Below are positions 47,236-59,200 of a DNA stretch of 64,000 nt, in pieces (position 1 is the stretch's first letter; every line of letters starts with the position of its first letter). The position numbers were made by a program, and so were the translations under genes. The stretch covers positions 372,001-436,000 of the forward strand of contig OY540813.1 in assembly GCA_961205875.1 (NCBI GenBank), given 5' to 3'. Origin of the DNA: Sialis fuliginosa. Taxonomy: Eukaryota > Arthropoda > Insecta > Megaloptera > Sialidae. The notes under the pieces are model-generated. The model was not told where the DNA came from. It did not search any database and saw only the letters and a list, made by a program, of their open reading frames with translations.

Positions 47236-50200
47236 GTAATTTCTTCTATAGGCGTCGTTCTGCACGACCAATAGTTTACGAGTTACAGCGCCGAAAAGTT
47301 TTTAAAAAGTAGTTTTTACAAATTATCTCGTAAAATATTGATTTTACATTAAAATGTTAAATGACAATCTTGTAGAGAATTAAATTCTCTACAATTTCTT
47401 CAATAGGCGTCGTTTTGTACGACCAATAGTTTACGAAAAGTTTTAAAAAAGTAGTTTTTGCAAATTATCTCGTAAAATATTGATTTTACATTGAAATATT
47501 AAATGACAATCTTGTAGAGAATTAAATTCTCTACAATTTCTTCTATAGGCGTCGTTCTGTACGACCAATAGTTTACGAGTTACAGCGCCGGAAAGTTTTA
47601 AAAAAGTAGTTTTTGCAAATTATCTCGTAAAATATTGTTTTTACATTAAAATGTTAAATGACGATCTTGTAGAGAATTAAATTCTCTACAATTTCTTCCA
47701 TAGGCGTCGTTTTGTACGACCAATAGTTTACGAGTTACAGCGCCGAAAAGTTTTTAAAAAGTAGTTTTTACAAATTATCTCGTAAAATATTGATTTTACA
47801 TTAAAATGTTAAATGACAATCTTGTAGAGAATTAAATTCTCTACAATTTCTTCAATAGGCGTCGTTCTGTACGACCAATAGTTTACGAGATACAGCTCCG
47901 AAAAGTTTATAAAAAGTAGTTTTTGTAAATTATCTCGTAAAATATTGAATTTACATTAAAATGTTAAATGACAATCTTGTAGAGAATTAAATTCTCTACA
48001 ATTTTTTCTATAGGCGTCGTTTTGTACGACCAATAGTTTACGAATTACAGCGCCGAAAAGTTTTTAAAAAGTAGTTTTTGCAAATTATCTCGTAAAATAT
48101 TGATTATCAAAAACTGGATTTTTTAGCAATTAATACTAAGTACAAAAGTACCTATTTTATTTTAATTAAATGTTTTTTGGAAACCTTTGAATAAGGTTAA
48201 AATATTATGCGTCTTGTTATTTTTCGATATAATCGGTTGGAATTTATAATAATTTTTGTGTGTTTGAATCCCATTTTATCAATAGATAATCAATAGGTGC
48301 ATCAATAATACATAGTATGTATTTCTCAACAATGACGCCATGTAATAAGTACGTATATAATAAATATTTATAAATAAAAGGTAAGTAATTTCAATTATAC
48401 AATATTTTATAGCTGTGTAGATAAACAGGTAACAAATAACTAATTAAGAGCATCTATGTAGATAAATAGATGTTTTAAATTCACTCGGTTTTCAGTTTTA
48501 AAAGTCTTATGTAAGAGGACACACTGATTACTAGAGATTGGAAAAATAGTTTTTCATGTATTGCGTAAAAATGCATTTATTGTAATTTTTATTACATATA
48601 TAAGATTTTAAATTCATTCATTAATACATATGATAACGTTTCTTTGACAAAAAAAAACATTGATTTATTCGGAACGGCATCTGAAAACTTATATAAAGGT
48701 TTTAAAAAAAAACATTTAATTAAAATAAAATAGGTACTTTTGTACTTTATTAATTGCCAAGAAATCCTGTTTTTGACAATCAATATTTTACGAGATTATT
48801 TTTAATAAAAAAAATTTTTTTTTAACTAAGATAATTCATTGGCACACCTCCAATTTATTTATTTTTTAAATCTATATAATCTATAAAATATATTTTTTTC
48901 AAAATTCTAAAAAGTAAGCGAAATTTTGAAAAAAAATAATTATATTTTTGTTTTTCAAATAAATCGAAAACTATTAATTTGACAAAAAACTTGATTCAAA
49001 CTCATTTGTAGAAAATTAAACTTTCTATAAAATTGTATATAATTATTTTTTAATTATATTTTATTTAAAAAAAAAAAAAAATATAATAAATTCACATTGA
49101 AATTAGTACGACTAAACAAAAAAAAAATCTTCAGTTTTTATTATTTCTAATTTAACTCTTTATTTATTTAATAAAATTAAGAATTGAAATTGACGCGACC
49201 AAAAAAAAAAGGTTCTAAGTTTTATATTCTGGCCTGTGGCCCTTAGTAAATTAAATTAAATAAAATTTCTGCTATAAATACATACGATAGCGTCTCTAAC
49301 TTGCAAAAAAAAAAAAATGATTTAGTCGGAATGGCATCTGAAAAATACATTGAAATTTAAAAACTACATGTGGTACCATCTAGCGGGACAAACTTGAACT
49401 ATCAAAAACTTATTAGTTCAAGCTGTTTTTGGTAGATGGCGCCACATGTACCTTTCAAATTTCAATTTTCAGATGCCGTTCCGACTAAATCAATGTTTTT
49501 TTTGTCAAAGAAGAGACGTTATCGTATGTATTAATAATGAATGAATTTAAAATCTTGTGTAATGTATGTTATCAGTGTGTCCTCTTACATACGATAACGT
49601 GTATACTTTTAAAACTGAAAACTGAGTGAATTTAAAACATCTATTTATCTACATAGATGCTCCTAATTTGTTACCTGTTTATCTACACAGGTATAAAATA
49701 TAGGATTATTGAAATTACTTACCTTTTATTTAATAATATTTATTTATTACGTACTTATTACATGGCGTCATTGTTGAGAAATACATACTATCTATTATTG
49801 ATGCACCTATTGATTATAATCAATATCTATTGATAAAATGGGATTCAAACACACAAAAATTATTATAAATTCCAACCAAACGACACTTTATATCGAAAAA
49901 TCACAAGACGCATAATATTTTAGCCTTATACAATGGTTTCCAAAAAACATTTAATTAAAATAAAATAGGTACTTTTGTATTTAGTATTAATTGCTAAGAA
50001 ATCCAGTTTTTGATAATCAATATTTTACGAAATAATTTGCAAAAACTACTTTTTCAAAATTTTTCGGCGCTGTAACTCGTAAACTATTGATCGTACAGAA
50101 CGACGCCTAAGGAAGAAATTGTAGATAATTTAATTCTCTACAAGATTGTCATTTAACATTTTAATGCAAATTCAATATTTTACGAGATAATTTGCAAAAA

Positions 50201-50757
50201 CTACTTTTTAAAAACTTTTCGGCGCTGTAACTCGTAAACTATTGGTCGTACAGAACGACGCCTATGGAAGAAATTGTAGAGAATTTAATTCTCTACAAGA
50301 TTGTCATTTAACATTTTAATTTAAAATCATTATTTTTCGAGATAATTTGCAAAAACTACTTTTTTAAATCTTTTCGGCGCTGTAACTCGTAAACTATTGG
50401 TCGTACAGAACGAAGCCTAAGGAAGTAATTGTAGAGAATTTAATTCTCTACAAGATTGTCATTTAACATTTTAATGTAAAATCAATATTTTACGAGATAA
50501 TTTGTAAAAACTACTTTTTAAAAACTTTCCGGCGTTGTAACTCGTAAACTATTTGTCGTACAGAACGACGTCTACAGAAGAAATTGTAGAGAATTTAATT
50601 CTCTACAAAATTGTCATTTAACATTTAAATGTAAAATCAATATTTAACGAGATAATTTGTAAAAACTACTTTTTAAAAACTTTCCGGCGCTGTAACTCGT
50701 AAACTATTTGTCGTACAGAACGACGCCTATAGAAGAAATTGTAGAGAATTTAATTAA
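47236..50757. repeat. Nested large inverted repeat with terminal tandem arrays
   Basis: The left side (47250-48110) has six units of about 153 bp, core GGCGTCGTTCTGTACGACCA + TTACAGCGCCGAAAAG. The right side (50040-50757) has five units in opposite orientation. Between them further inverted segments pair: 48120-48185 with 48712-48775 and with 49925-50020, and 48405-48600 with 49510-49700. The innermost hairpin lies at about 49367-49450 (ACATGTGGTACCATCTAGCG against GGTAGATGGCGCCACATGTA). It has no coding capacity. Confidence 0.85.
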
Positions 50758-51143
50758 TACTATGTACTATTGATTATTTATTGATAAAATACTTTTTATT
50801 GTATTATTATGTATAATAAAACAAATAAAATAAAACAGACAGTCTTTGACATTTATAACCTAACAAATACTTACCAAAATAAGGAATATTAAAAACAAAA
50901 TAATTCTGATAAAAACATTATATTTGAAACTTTATAAAAATAAATACACTATTAAAATATTACACATAATTAATTACAATTAAACTAAAACTTTACAAAT
51001 TACTCCATCAATTTAGCTAAAATCACATATTCTTTTCTTACAAAGCATTAAATTTAATAAGTCCGTGTTGCTCTTCTGCTACGACACTGCCTTCACCCAG
51101 AAACCAAAAATCACTTTCTGAATTCAATAGACTTACCCTTAAT

Positions 51144-52002
51144 TCACTGCAGATGGTACTCGTGCATATTAATGTGTTCTATTTGCTGCACAGAGACAAC
51201 TTGCGTTGACACTTGAATGCTAGTCGTCAAACCTGGGTCAAATATCAGCGACGTCGGCGTACACAGGTTCAACGATGATTCAGTTATATTCACATGCTGC
51301 GGTACTAAAGTCACGTCATTAACTAACGTTGCTACGTCTGAAGCTACAAAAAAAACACCAATATGAATATTTCTCTACGAGGGTCTAACGCTACCCATAT
51401 TTACTTGCGTGAGTTAAATGTGACAGTTCAGATTTATTTTCTAAATTGTTCCTCGTCTCAACTTGGGGTGAACAGTTATGTACAAAAAAACTAAACGCTT
51501 CGTCAGTCGCAACTGGATGAAGATGATTAAAATTGATCTGAAAACGATCTTTATGTATTTTAAAAAATAAGTTTGTTTATTTATTTACCTTTACGACAGC
51601 GTTAAGCCCCATTTTGATATGCTTATTCTTCTTCCGAGTTAATGGGGTGTCAGTTAAAACTTTCATATCTAATACCCCACTGCATTTTCTAGAATCAAAC
51701 AACAATTCCTTCTTTATTTTACCAGGCCCTTGTGTCCAACACTGGTACTGTTTTCTGAACCGTATTTTTGGACCAGTGTTAGATATTTTGTTAACCCATA
51801 TCGTATTTGTAACGTTAGAAAACAAATTAACCCATTCGTCACATAGTGTGTTATAATCGTCACTCGAGTGGTCAATTCCTGTACGTAATCTTATTTCAAA
51901 TAACTTATCGTCTGTCCATTTGCAGTGGATGATCTCGAATTTTCTATCTAGGCTTCGTAAAATATCAGCAAAATCGTTTACAGCTTGATTAGCGTTTGAC
52001 AT
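51144..52002 (-). CDS. Small protein with FAR1/WRKY-GCM1-like zinc-finger pattern
   Basis: Three exons, 52002-51589, 51537-51405, 51343-51144, in frame, giving 248 residues from the first ATG to a TGA. Residues about 60-150 show C..C..H..H spacing: YQCW, then RKCSGVLDMKVL, then INFNHLHPV. This order (basic stretch, Cys, Cys-x-A/G-x-L-x-(I/V), N-H-x-H-P) is typical of the DNA-binding domain of FAR1-type/MULE transposases and of host proteins derived from them (WRKY-GCM1 superfamily). No DDE catalytic domain or SWIM finger follows; the C-terminal third is Ser/Thr/Val-rich with no motif. A DNA-binding role is inferred. It could be a domesticated transposase fragment, or an N-terminal fragment of a larger, lost gene. 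Exon boundaries are good GT-AG sites, arguing against a random frame. Confidence 0.65.
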
Positions 52003-52384
52003 TTTAACACATAACCTCTTTAAAGTATTATTTATATTAAATATTTAATGCCATTTCGTTAACTTGCAGGTAAATTAAAACACTTGTATGAAAAACAATT
52101 CAAAGTCATTTTTATTCATGTGTAATATGTATAAACACTCGAAATATTTACAATTTACGAATTACAGAATATATTCGAATAAAAAGTGACGTTTCCCTGT
52201 ACACAATCCATAGAATAGTGCGCTTCCGTATGCGCATGATATTTTACTCTGCGCATGAGTATTTAAAAAATTTTATTTAAAAACAAATTTTAATAAAATA
52301 AAATAATAATAATTTAATAAACACTATCAAATCATTAATTTCGTTTAATAAATCTAGTATTTATAGTTTAAAACTTTACTTTTA

Positions 52385-52880
52385 GTTTTGAAAAAGTAGT
52401 TTTTGCAAATTATCTCATAAAATATTGATTTTACATTAAAATGTTAAATGACAATCTTGTAGAGAATTCAATTCTCTACAATTTCTTCTATAGGCGTCGT
52501 TCTGTACGACCAATAGTTTACGAGTTACAGCACCGGAAAGAATTTAAAAAGTAGTTTTTGAAAATTATCTCGTAAAATATTGATTTTATATTAAAATGTT
52601 AAATGACAATCATGTAGAGAATTAAATTCTCTACAATTTCTTTCCTTGGCGTCGTTCTGTACGACCAATAGTTAATGAGTTACAGCGCCGAAATTTAAAA
52701 AAAAGTAGTTTTTGGAAATTATCTCGTAAAATATTGATTTTATATTAAAATGTTAAATGACAATCTTGTAGAGAATTAAATTCTCTACAATTTCTTCCAT
52801 AGGCGTCGTTCTGTACGACAAATAGTTTACGAGTTACAGCGCCGAAAAGTTTTTAAAAAGTGGTTTTTGTAAATTATTTC
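52385..52880. repeat. Third copy of the 153-bp GGCGTCGTTCTGTACGACC array
   Basis: About three units in the same orientation as the left array of 47236-50757, with cores GGCGTCGTTCTGTACGACCA and GAGAATTAAATTCTCTACAA. The small zinc-finger gene is therefore bracketed by arrays of the same family in opposite orientation (50040-50757 and 52385-52880). Confidence 0.85.
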
Positions 52881-53579
52881 ATTAAATTAAAACCATATAA
52901 AATACTTCAGGTAAATAAAAACAGGTAAATATAATGAATAATTTTATTTAAACATTATTTAACACATAAAAATCTTTCTATTATAATATAATTTATTTTT
53001 ACATTGGAAATTGTTTTTTTTTTTATGACATACATAGCACATTTCATTTCTATCCGAATGATATACATACTAATATGCCGTAACCATTAAAAGGTGTAAA
53101 ATAAACAATCATTACATTCTATAATATACAATACACTTTTATATAAAATACAAACAACTTCTATCTATTATTATTTACATTATTTATACATAAATCAACA
53201 ATGGCGTTATTTAAATATATTATGTACCTACTATTGTTTAATATAATCAATCCAATCAATAAATAACCTAACTGACACGACCCAACAGCCATGTTTCTGT
53301 TTTATTCGTTCGAAAAACACATTAAAATAATTCCATTTTTTTAAACTTTCTGACAGATATTTTTGAGGTTATGTTATTACATAATTTCGTCGTAAGGAAA
53401 AAATTAAGTTTTAGAGAAAAGAAATTCAAAAATATTTGACTGTTACAAGACTTTTGGGACACCGGTATAATCGTAATGACTAGTAAGGTTGACGACATAT
53501 ACGATAAATATTATTTAACTTATGGGTAGTTTATAAATATCGATATACAATTCATACTTTGGGTGCCAAGTATTTAATT

Positions 53580-56150
53580 TACTTATAAAATAGTTTTTGC
53601 CGAATTTTTGGCTTTTTTTCAACTTTATGGCAAAAATAGTTATGTACGAAATGAAAACTAATTTAATTCTCTACACAAAAGGTTCTATGCATACCTTTCG
53701 TCAGATTAGTATAATAAAAATAATAGCCGTCTGAATTTATTAAAATTGATATTTTTACGATATAAAAATTCATACGATCATTATTCAGTGAAATACGAAT
53801 CTGACAAAAAATATGTATTGGACCTTTATTATAGAGTATTTAATTAGCTCTCATTTTGTATAGAACTATTTTTGCCGTAAAGTTGAAAGAAAGCCGAAAA
53901 TTCGGTAAAAACTGATGACTCCGGAGTGGAAGGAGGGATAAAAATCAGTTTTTGCCGATTTATCGGTTTAATTTCAACTTTACGACAAAAATAGTAACAT
54001 ACTAAATCAAAGCTTGTTAATTTTTCTGCAAAAAAGATTCTATACATATTTTTCATCGGGTTCGTATTTTAGTGAATAATGACCATTTGAATTTATTATA
54101 AAATTGTCGATTTCAATTTAAATAAATTCAAACAGCTATTATTCGGTGAAATACGAAACTGACAAAAATATTGATTGCACCTTTTCTATAGAAAATTAAA
54201 TAAGCTTTGATTTTGTATATAACTATTTTTGCTATAAAGTTAATAGAACGTCGAGAAATCAGCAAAAACCGATTTTTAACCCTTTTCCGACGCTGACCTT
54301 GTGACATTCAATTTCGTAAATTCCTACTTGGCTCCTGATTTATATTTATTGTGTCTTAATTTCGAACTTATCTGAGAATTAAAAATTAAAATGTATTTAT
54401 TTTATAAGATATGTGACGTAACGTTATATATATTTACATAGATATAAAATCATTTTGGCAAATATAATTATTATAAACGTATAAATTTTTATATCGTAAA
54501 CATTTATTAATTAATATTTAACTATTGACAGGTAAAATTCTAAAACGACATTGAAATATATTTTATTTATAATAAATAATACGCAATAAATAAAAAATAA
54601 ATGTATTTGGTTCAATAAAAACGAAATAAATTATTTAATATACATCTACAGTGAAAATCTAAATTTAAAATAGCACCATTGTCAGTCTAAAATATTAATA
54701 TAAAATAAAAATTAAACGACATCCAATACTATTGGTATTAATAATTAAAATCGCCGCTAACTTGAATTTCATAAAATTCTTCCAAACGATTTTATAAAAT
54801 ACGAGTCATTTTTTTCTTTACTATAATTAACAATGAACAATTATATATAAATTATAACAAACATTTAATAAATGCAGACAGTGAGATATTTCAGAACGAT
54901 ATCATTTTGAAAATTTCACTGTTTTCAATGTTGAGCACGAATAGGTCAGGGACAAAAATTAGTGTTTGCCAATTTCCCGGCTTTTTTTAAACTTTACGCC
55001 AAAAATAGTCATATATAAAAAGAAAGATAGTTAAACCCTCTACAATAAATGTTCTATACATATTTTTCGTCAGATTCATATTTCACCGAATAACGACAGT
55101 CTGAAATTATTTAAATAATTGTCCCTTTTAAATTTTAATAAATTCATTCGATTAAGTATGAATCTGATAAAAAATATCTATAAAACCTTTCTTGTAGAGA
55201 ATTCAATCATCTTTCACTTTATAAATAACTATTTTTACCACAAAGTTAAAAGAAAGCCGATAAATCGGCAAAAACTGAATTAGAATTTCGTAAATTTTAA
55301 TACTGTAACGAATGCAATGTTAGATATATCGGACCGCATTCATTAAGCGATGATTCATTTTACGACAAAAAAAAAATAACTTGCTGATATTTTAAATCCC
55401 ATGATATGCTTTGATTTTAACACTTCAATAAACATTTTATTTAAATACAAAATGATGGATGGATTTTATTTGAAAATATTATTTACCATAGCAGTCATTA
55501 AAATATTACACACATCTGAGATGATCCCATAGTCCTAAAAACAGGTCTAGCCATTGAATTAATGGTGGCAGTGAAAATACCTTTAAAATATTAGGGCCTT
55601 CTTTAAAAAAACCTAGCGCAAAGCACAATTATTAGACGATTATAATTCTATTAACACGAACTGCTATGGTTCCTAAAAAAAATTATGGGTGGAACAATAT
55701 TTCCGCTATCTTTTAAATCCAAGTTAATCAAAAATAAAGACCAGCTAAGTTCAAACTATATAAAAAAGGGTCACAAGAGTTTGGGAGGGACATGAATCTG
55801 TTTTTGCCGATTTATCGGCTTAATTTCAACTTTACGACAAAAATTGTTACATATTAAAATAAAGCAAATTGAATTTTGTACAAAAAAGGTAATATTCATA
55901 TTTTTTATCAGATTCGTACTTCAGCGAATAATGAGCATCTGAATTTATTAAAATCGAAAGACAATAATTTAAATAAATTCAGGTGGTCATTTTTCGGTGA
56001 ATTACGAAACTGACAAAAATATGTATTGGAACTTTTTTATAGATAATTCAATTAGCTTCCATTTCATTCATAACTATTTTTGTCGTATTGTTGTAAGAAA
56101 ACCAAGAAATCGGCAAAAAACGATTTTGAATCCTTTTCCGACGCCGATTT
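53580..56150. repeat. Dispersed units in alternating orientation, family of TTTTTGCCGATTTATCGGCTT
   Basis: Units near 53590-53900, 53940-54260, 54955-55280 and 55800-56140 share TTTTTGCCGATTTATCGG, CAACTTTACGACAAAAATAG, TTTTTC(A/G)TCAGATTCGTATT and AATTTATTAAAAT, in both orientations, so most units form hairpins. The last unit ends within about 60 bp of the NLR-type stop codon. Confidence 0.7.
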
Positions 56151-56209
56151 TCAAAGCTGATCTTCGCTTTTGACTACCTACATAATTCTCAACCGTTATC
56201 TTAATTTCT

Positions 56210-59200
56210 TCACGAAAACGGCGAACAACCGTTATAATTGCTTTTAGGTATCTTCTCTACAAAAAGGTTCTCATCAGATCCGCTCGTATAAACCACGTGC
56301 AGTTTATCACCTTCCTGCAAGGAGTTTATTAAAGCCTTCAACGTATCAGATTTAATACCAGACGTCGCCATTTCCAACCGTTCCGCGACTAACTTCTCCC
56401 TGATTGCCTTCCCGAGGGAACTAGCTTGCTGCGCAGACAAGTGTATATTCGAAATACCCAACCAACTCAGATCGCTTACATTCGCGATAACCGTTTGCAA
56501 GAAGACATGCTCGTGAGGGGCTTTCCTTGCAGCGTCTCGAATCAAAAGACCGTTTAAGTTAATAAAACTTAATGAACAACATTTGAGGTATTTCCCGACA
56601 GATCTTATACTTTTCTCTACATCATCTAGAACAATCTGCCAGTTCCCGATTCGAAGATTTTTGACTTGCTTGAAATGCCCCGCTAGAGTTTGGAAGAAGT
56701 TAACTAAACATTTATCTTCTATTACAAGTGGATTTGTAACGTGAGCGTTTCCAGTTTTGTCGACACTTAAATCTAAGTCACATAGCTGAGTGAAACCTTT
56801 CAGGAACGGTAAAAGAGTTGGGCCACGTAACGCTAAGCGGTCGTTGACGGTGACTTGGACTCCTCCCAGACGCAAGAACCTGATCGACTCGCATGTAAAC
56901 TGTGGCATGTTGGAAAACATTTCTGCTACGCAATCTTCTTGACGTCCAAGTGATGTTAATCGGCCATCATGAATGGCCAAATGTAGACGGCAGTTTGTTA
57001 ACACTAGGTCTCGTATGTACGTCGATTTCAGGAGTGAAATAAATACTCCCAGCGTTCCACTTTCCTAAAAAAAGAAACAAGTCATTAGTTAATCTGTATC
57101 AGCCGAAGTCTATTGAGAGAAATTACTTCGATTCTAAATGTCCATCCGTCCAAACTCAACAGGTTCAGTGTAGAATTCTTGATAAGTGACTGGCAGACTA
57201 GTTGCGTTTGGTTATCTTCAAGAATGATTCTTGGAGAAGCCAGATCTAGCATTAGGAGAGAATTGTTTTCGGCTAGCCCTAGTAGAACGGGTAACACTTC
57301 AGACAGACGGGTGCTTCCTTCCATCCTTAACGAGCGCAAGCAAGTTGATCTTCTTACAGTTTCACCCAAGCACATGGCGTCTTCTAAACTGGCCAAGCAT
57401 TTACTGACGTTTAAGTTTTGTAGTTGGCATGAAGAATTACGAATCGCTTCAAATACCTAAACAGAATAAACATAGATACAAGATACTCTAAAGAATGTTC
57501 GTATTCTTACCTTATGGAATGACACACCAGTGCTATGGGCCGACGAATCACAAATCGGCGACGGGTGGAAATGTTTCTGCCAGAGTATCGAATCAGAATT
57601 ACGTTTGCCGTCGCCGTTACTTATATATCCATCCAAGAACTGTTCGATCGGCTGACGAGGAAGTGTCGCAGGTCTTCCCAAACTATTGTACGTACCCATC
57701 ATTCCCCTGGGAAGTGACGAGAAATAAGTAGAACACGAAGTCTTCGGAGATGGATTGCTACTTGTAATCGAGTTCTGTTTTATCATATGTGTGAAGATAC
57801 TCGCACCACTGCTTGTACCTCCACTGCTGCCACTACCTGAACCTAAAATAATTTTGATCAAAGATGTGATAATTTACATTTGGTAAAGTAACTTACCCAT
57901 GCTAACACCGCTGGAAGATGGTGGATCTTCCCTTGCTCCCCAACATCCGGCTAAATTCAACGAAGTCATCGGTCTGGATTTCAACAACCTAGCGATTGCA
58001 TTCAGCGAATCTCTATCGCAACATAAATGGGGCAGGTGAAGTACAGATACTTTGGGAACATTTTCTAGCACTCGACACAGTTGGACCACTTGTCCCGCGC
58101 TGAGATTTATATCCAGAACTAACCTCTGGAACGACGTACCTAGCTTATGTTTTAAACAATGAAACAGCTCATCAAGGAGACACTGGAACCTTTCATGACT
58201 CCTTTCTTCTAAACACGTAATAATCAATTCAAAACATTTAAGCTTCTTCATACTTAAGCAAGTTGATATGTGTTTGGTCAATTTAGATATTTCTTCGTCA
58301 TCGATTTCATGCCCGAGAAGCGACGATATCCTAATCATTTCTAGACTTTTATTATGCCCTAATGCGTCGAAAAATACATCCAATATATAATCATTACTTC
58401 TAGTTTTATCCAATTGGAATATCAACTCGATGGCATCTGTCGAACAAGCATCACTTAACAGAACCCTCGACCACCCTTCCAGTTCTAAAGGTGACGTATG
58501 AATCTGGGGAAAATTCTGTTTCCCTGAAGCCGAGCTGTATAAGATAGTTCTCGTCCAGCTTGGAGATGATACTCCAACTAATCTACAAACAGCACTAACA
58601 TTTGCTGGATGAGCCCCAGCTGCTTTTAACAACAGGAATGCCGTACGCGGGGAAACATCCAACGGTGATAAGTTACTTAAAAGAAAATGGCCTCTCCTTC
58701 CTAAGATACTCATCGAAAATCTAAGTATCAGAACTGTACTTTCATCCCAGTCCCTATTATCGCTATTTATCCCTGGAAGTGCTTCTAACTCCTTCTTCAG
58801 TACGTTTGCGTAATGCACAACGGAACTAATGTAATTTGCCGCTAGATATTCCGCAAATGTCGGATGCAGCGGTGTATAGAAATACTCTGATCGTTTTCTC
58901 ATCAGCGTTCTACCGAAGACCAGACCTCGTGTCAGGAAGCCAAGATCTGTAGCATCTGCCCCATTCCCTCGGCACTGATTCCTAATCTCACTGTCGGTGT
59001 AGGTGTACCTACTTTGTTTCAAACAAGCCAACGATAGCTTCCCAAATTGCGAGAGGAGTTTCTTGTAGTTAGGTGGAATGTCTTCGCTGCACTGTAAATC
59101 CTTAGTGGCCAAACTTTTCTTGATAAGGCACTTAAATAAGGATTCGTAAACGAGAAGTTCATTTTCGGGGAAGTCGATTCCCGTTTCTTCGAACAATAGA

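Larger units (their letters stand above)
45577..51143. other. Intergenic repeat block between spn-E and the zinc-finger gene
   Basis: Both flanking genes end here (convergent). It contains a TTAA-type microsatellite at 45657-45680, about 185-bp tandem copies at 45740-46200, an inverted-repeat element at 46221-46553 and the large nested inverted repeat at 47236-50757. No supported coding exon was found. Confidence 0.7.
52003..56209. other. Intergenic region with tandem and dispersed repeats
   Basis: The start of the zinc-finger gene and the stop of the NLR-type gene bound this region. It holds an array at 52385-52880 and a family of scattered inverted units at 53580-56150. The rest is AT-rich with no supported exon. 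Confidence 0.65.
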
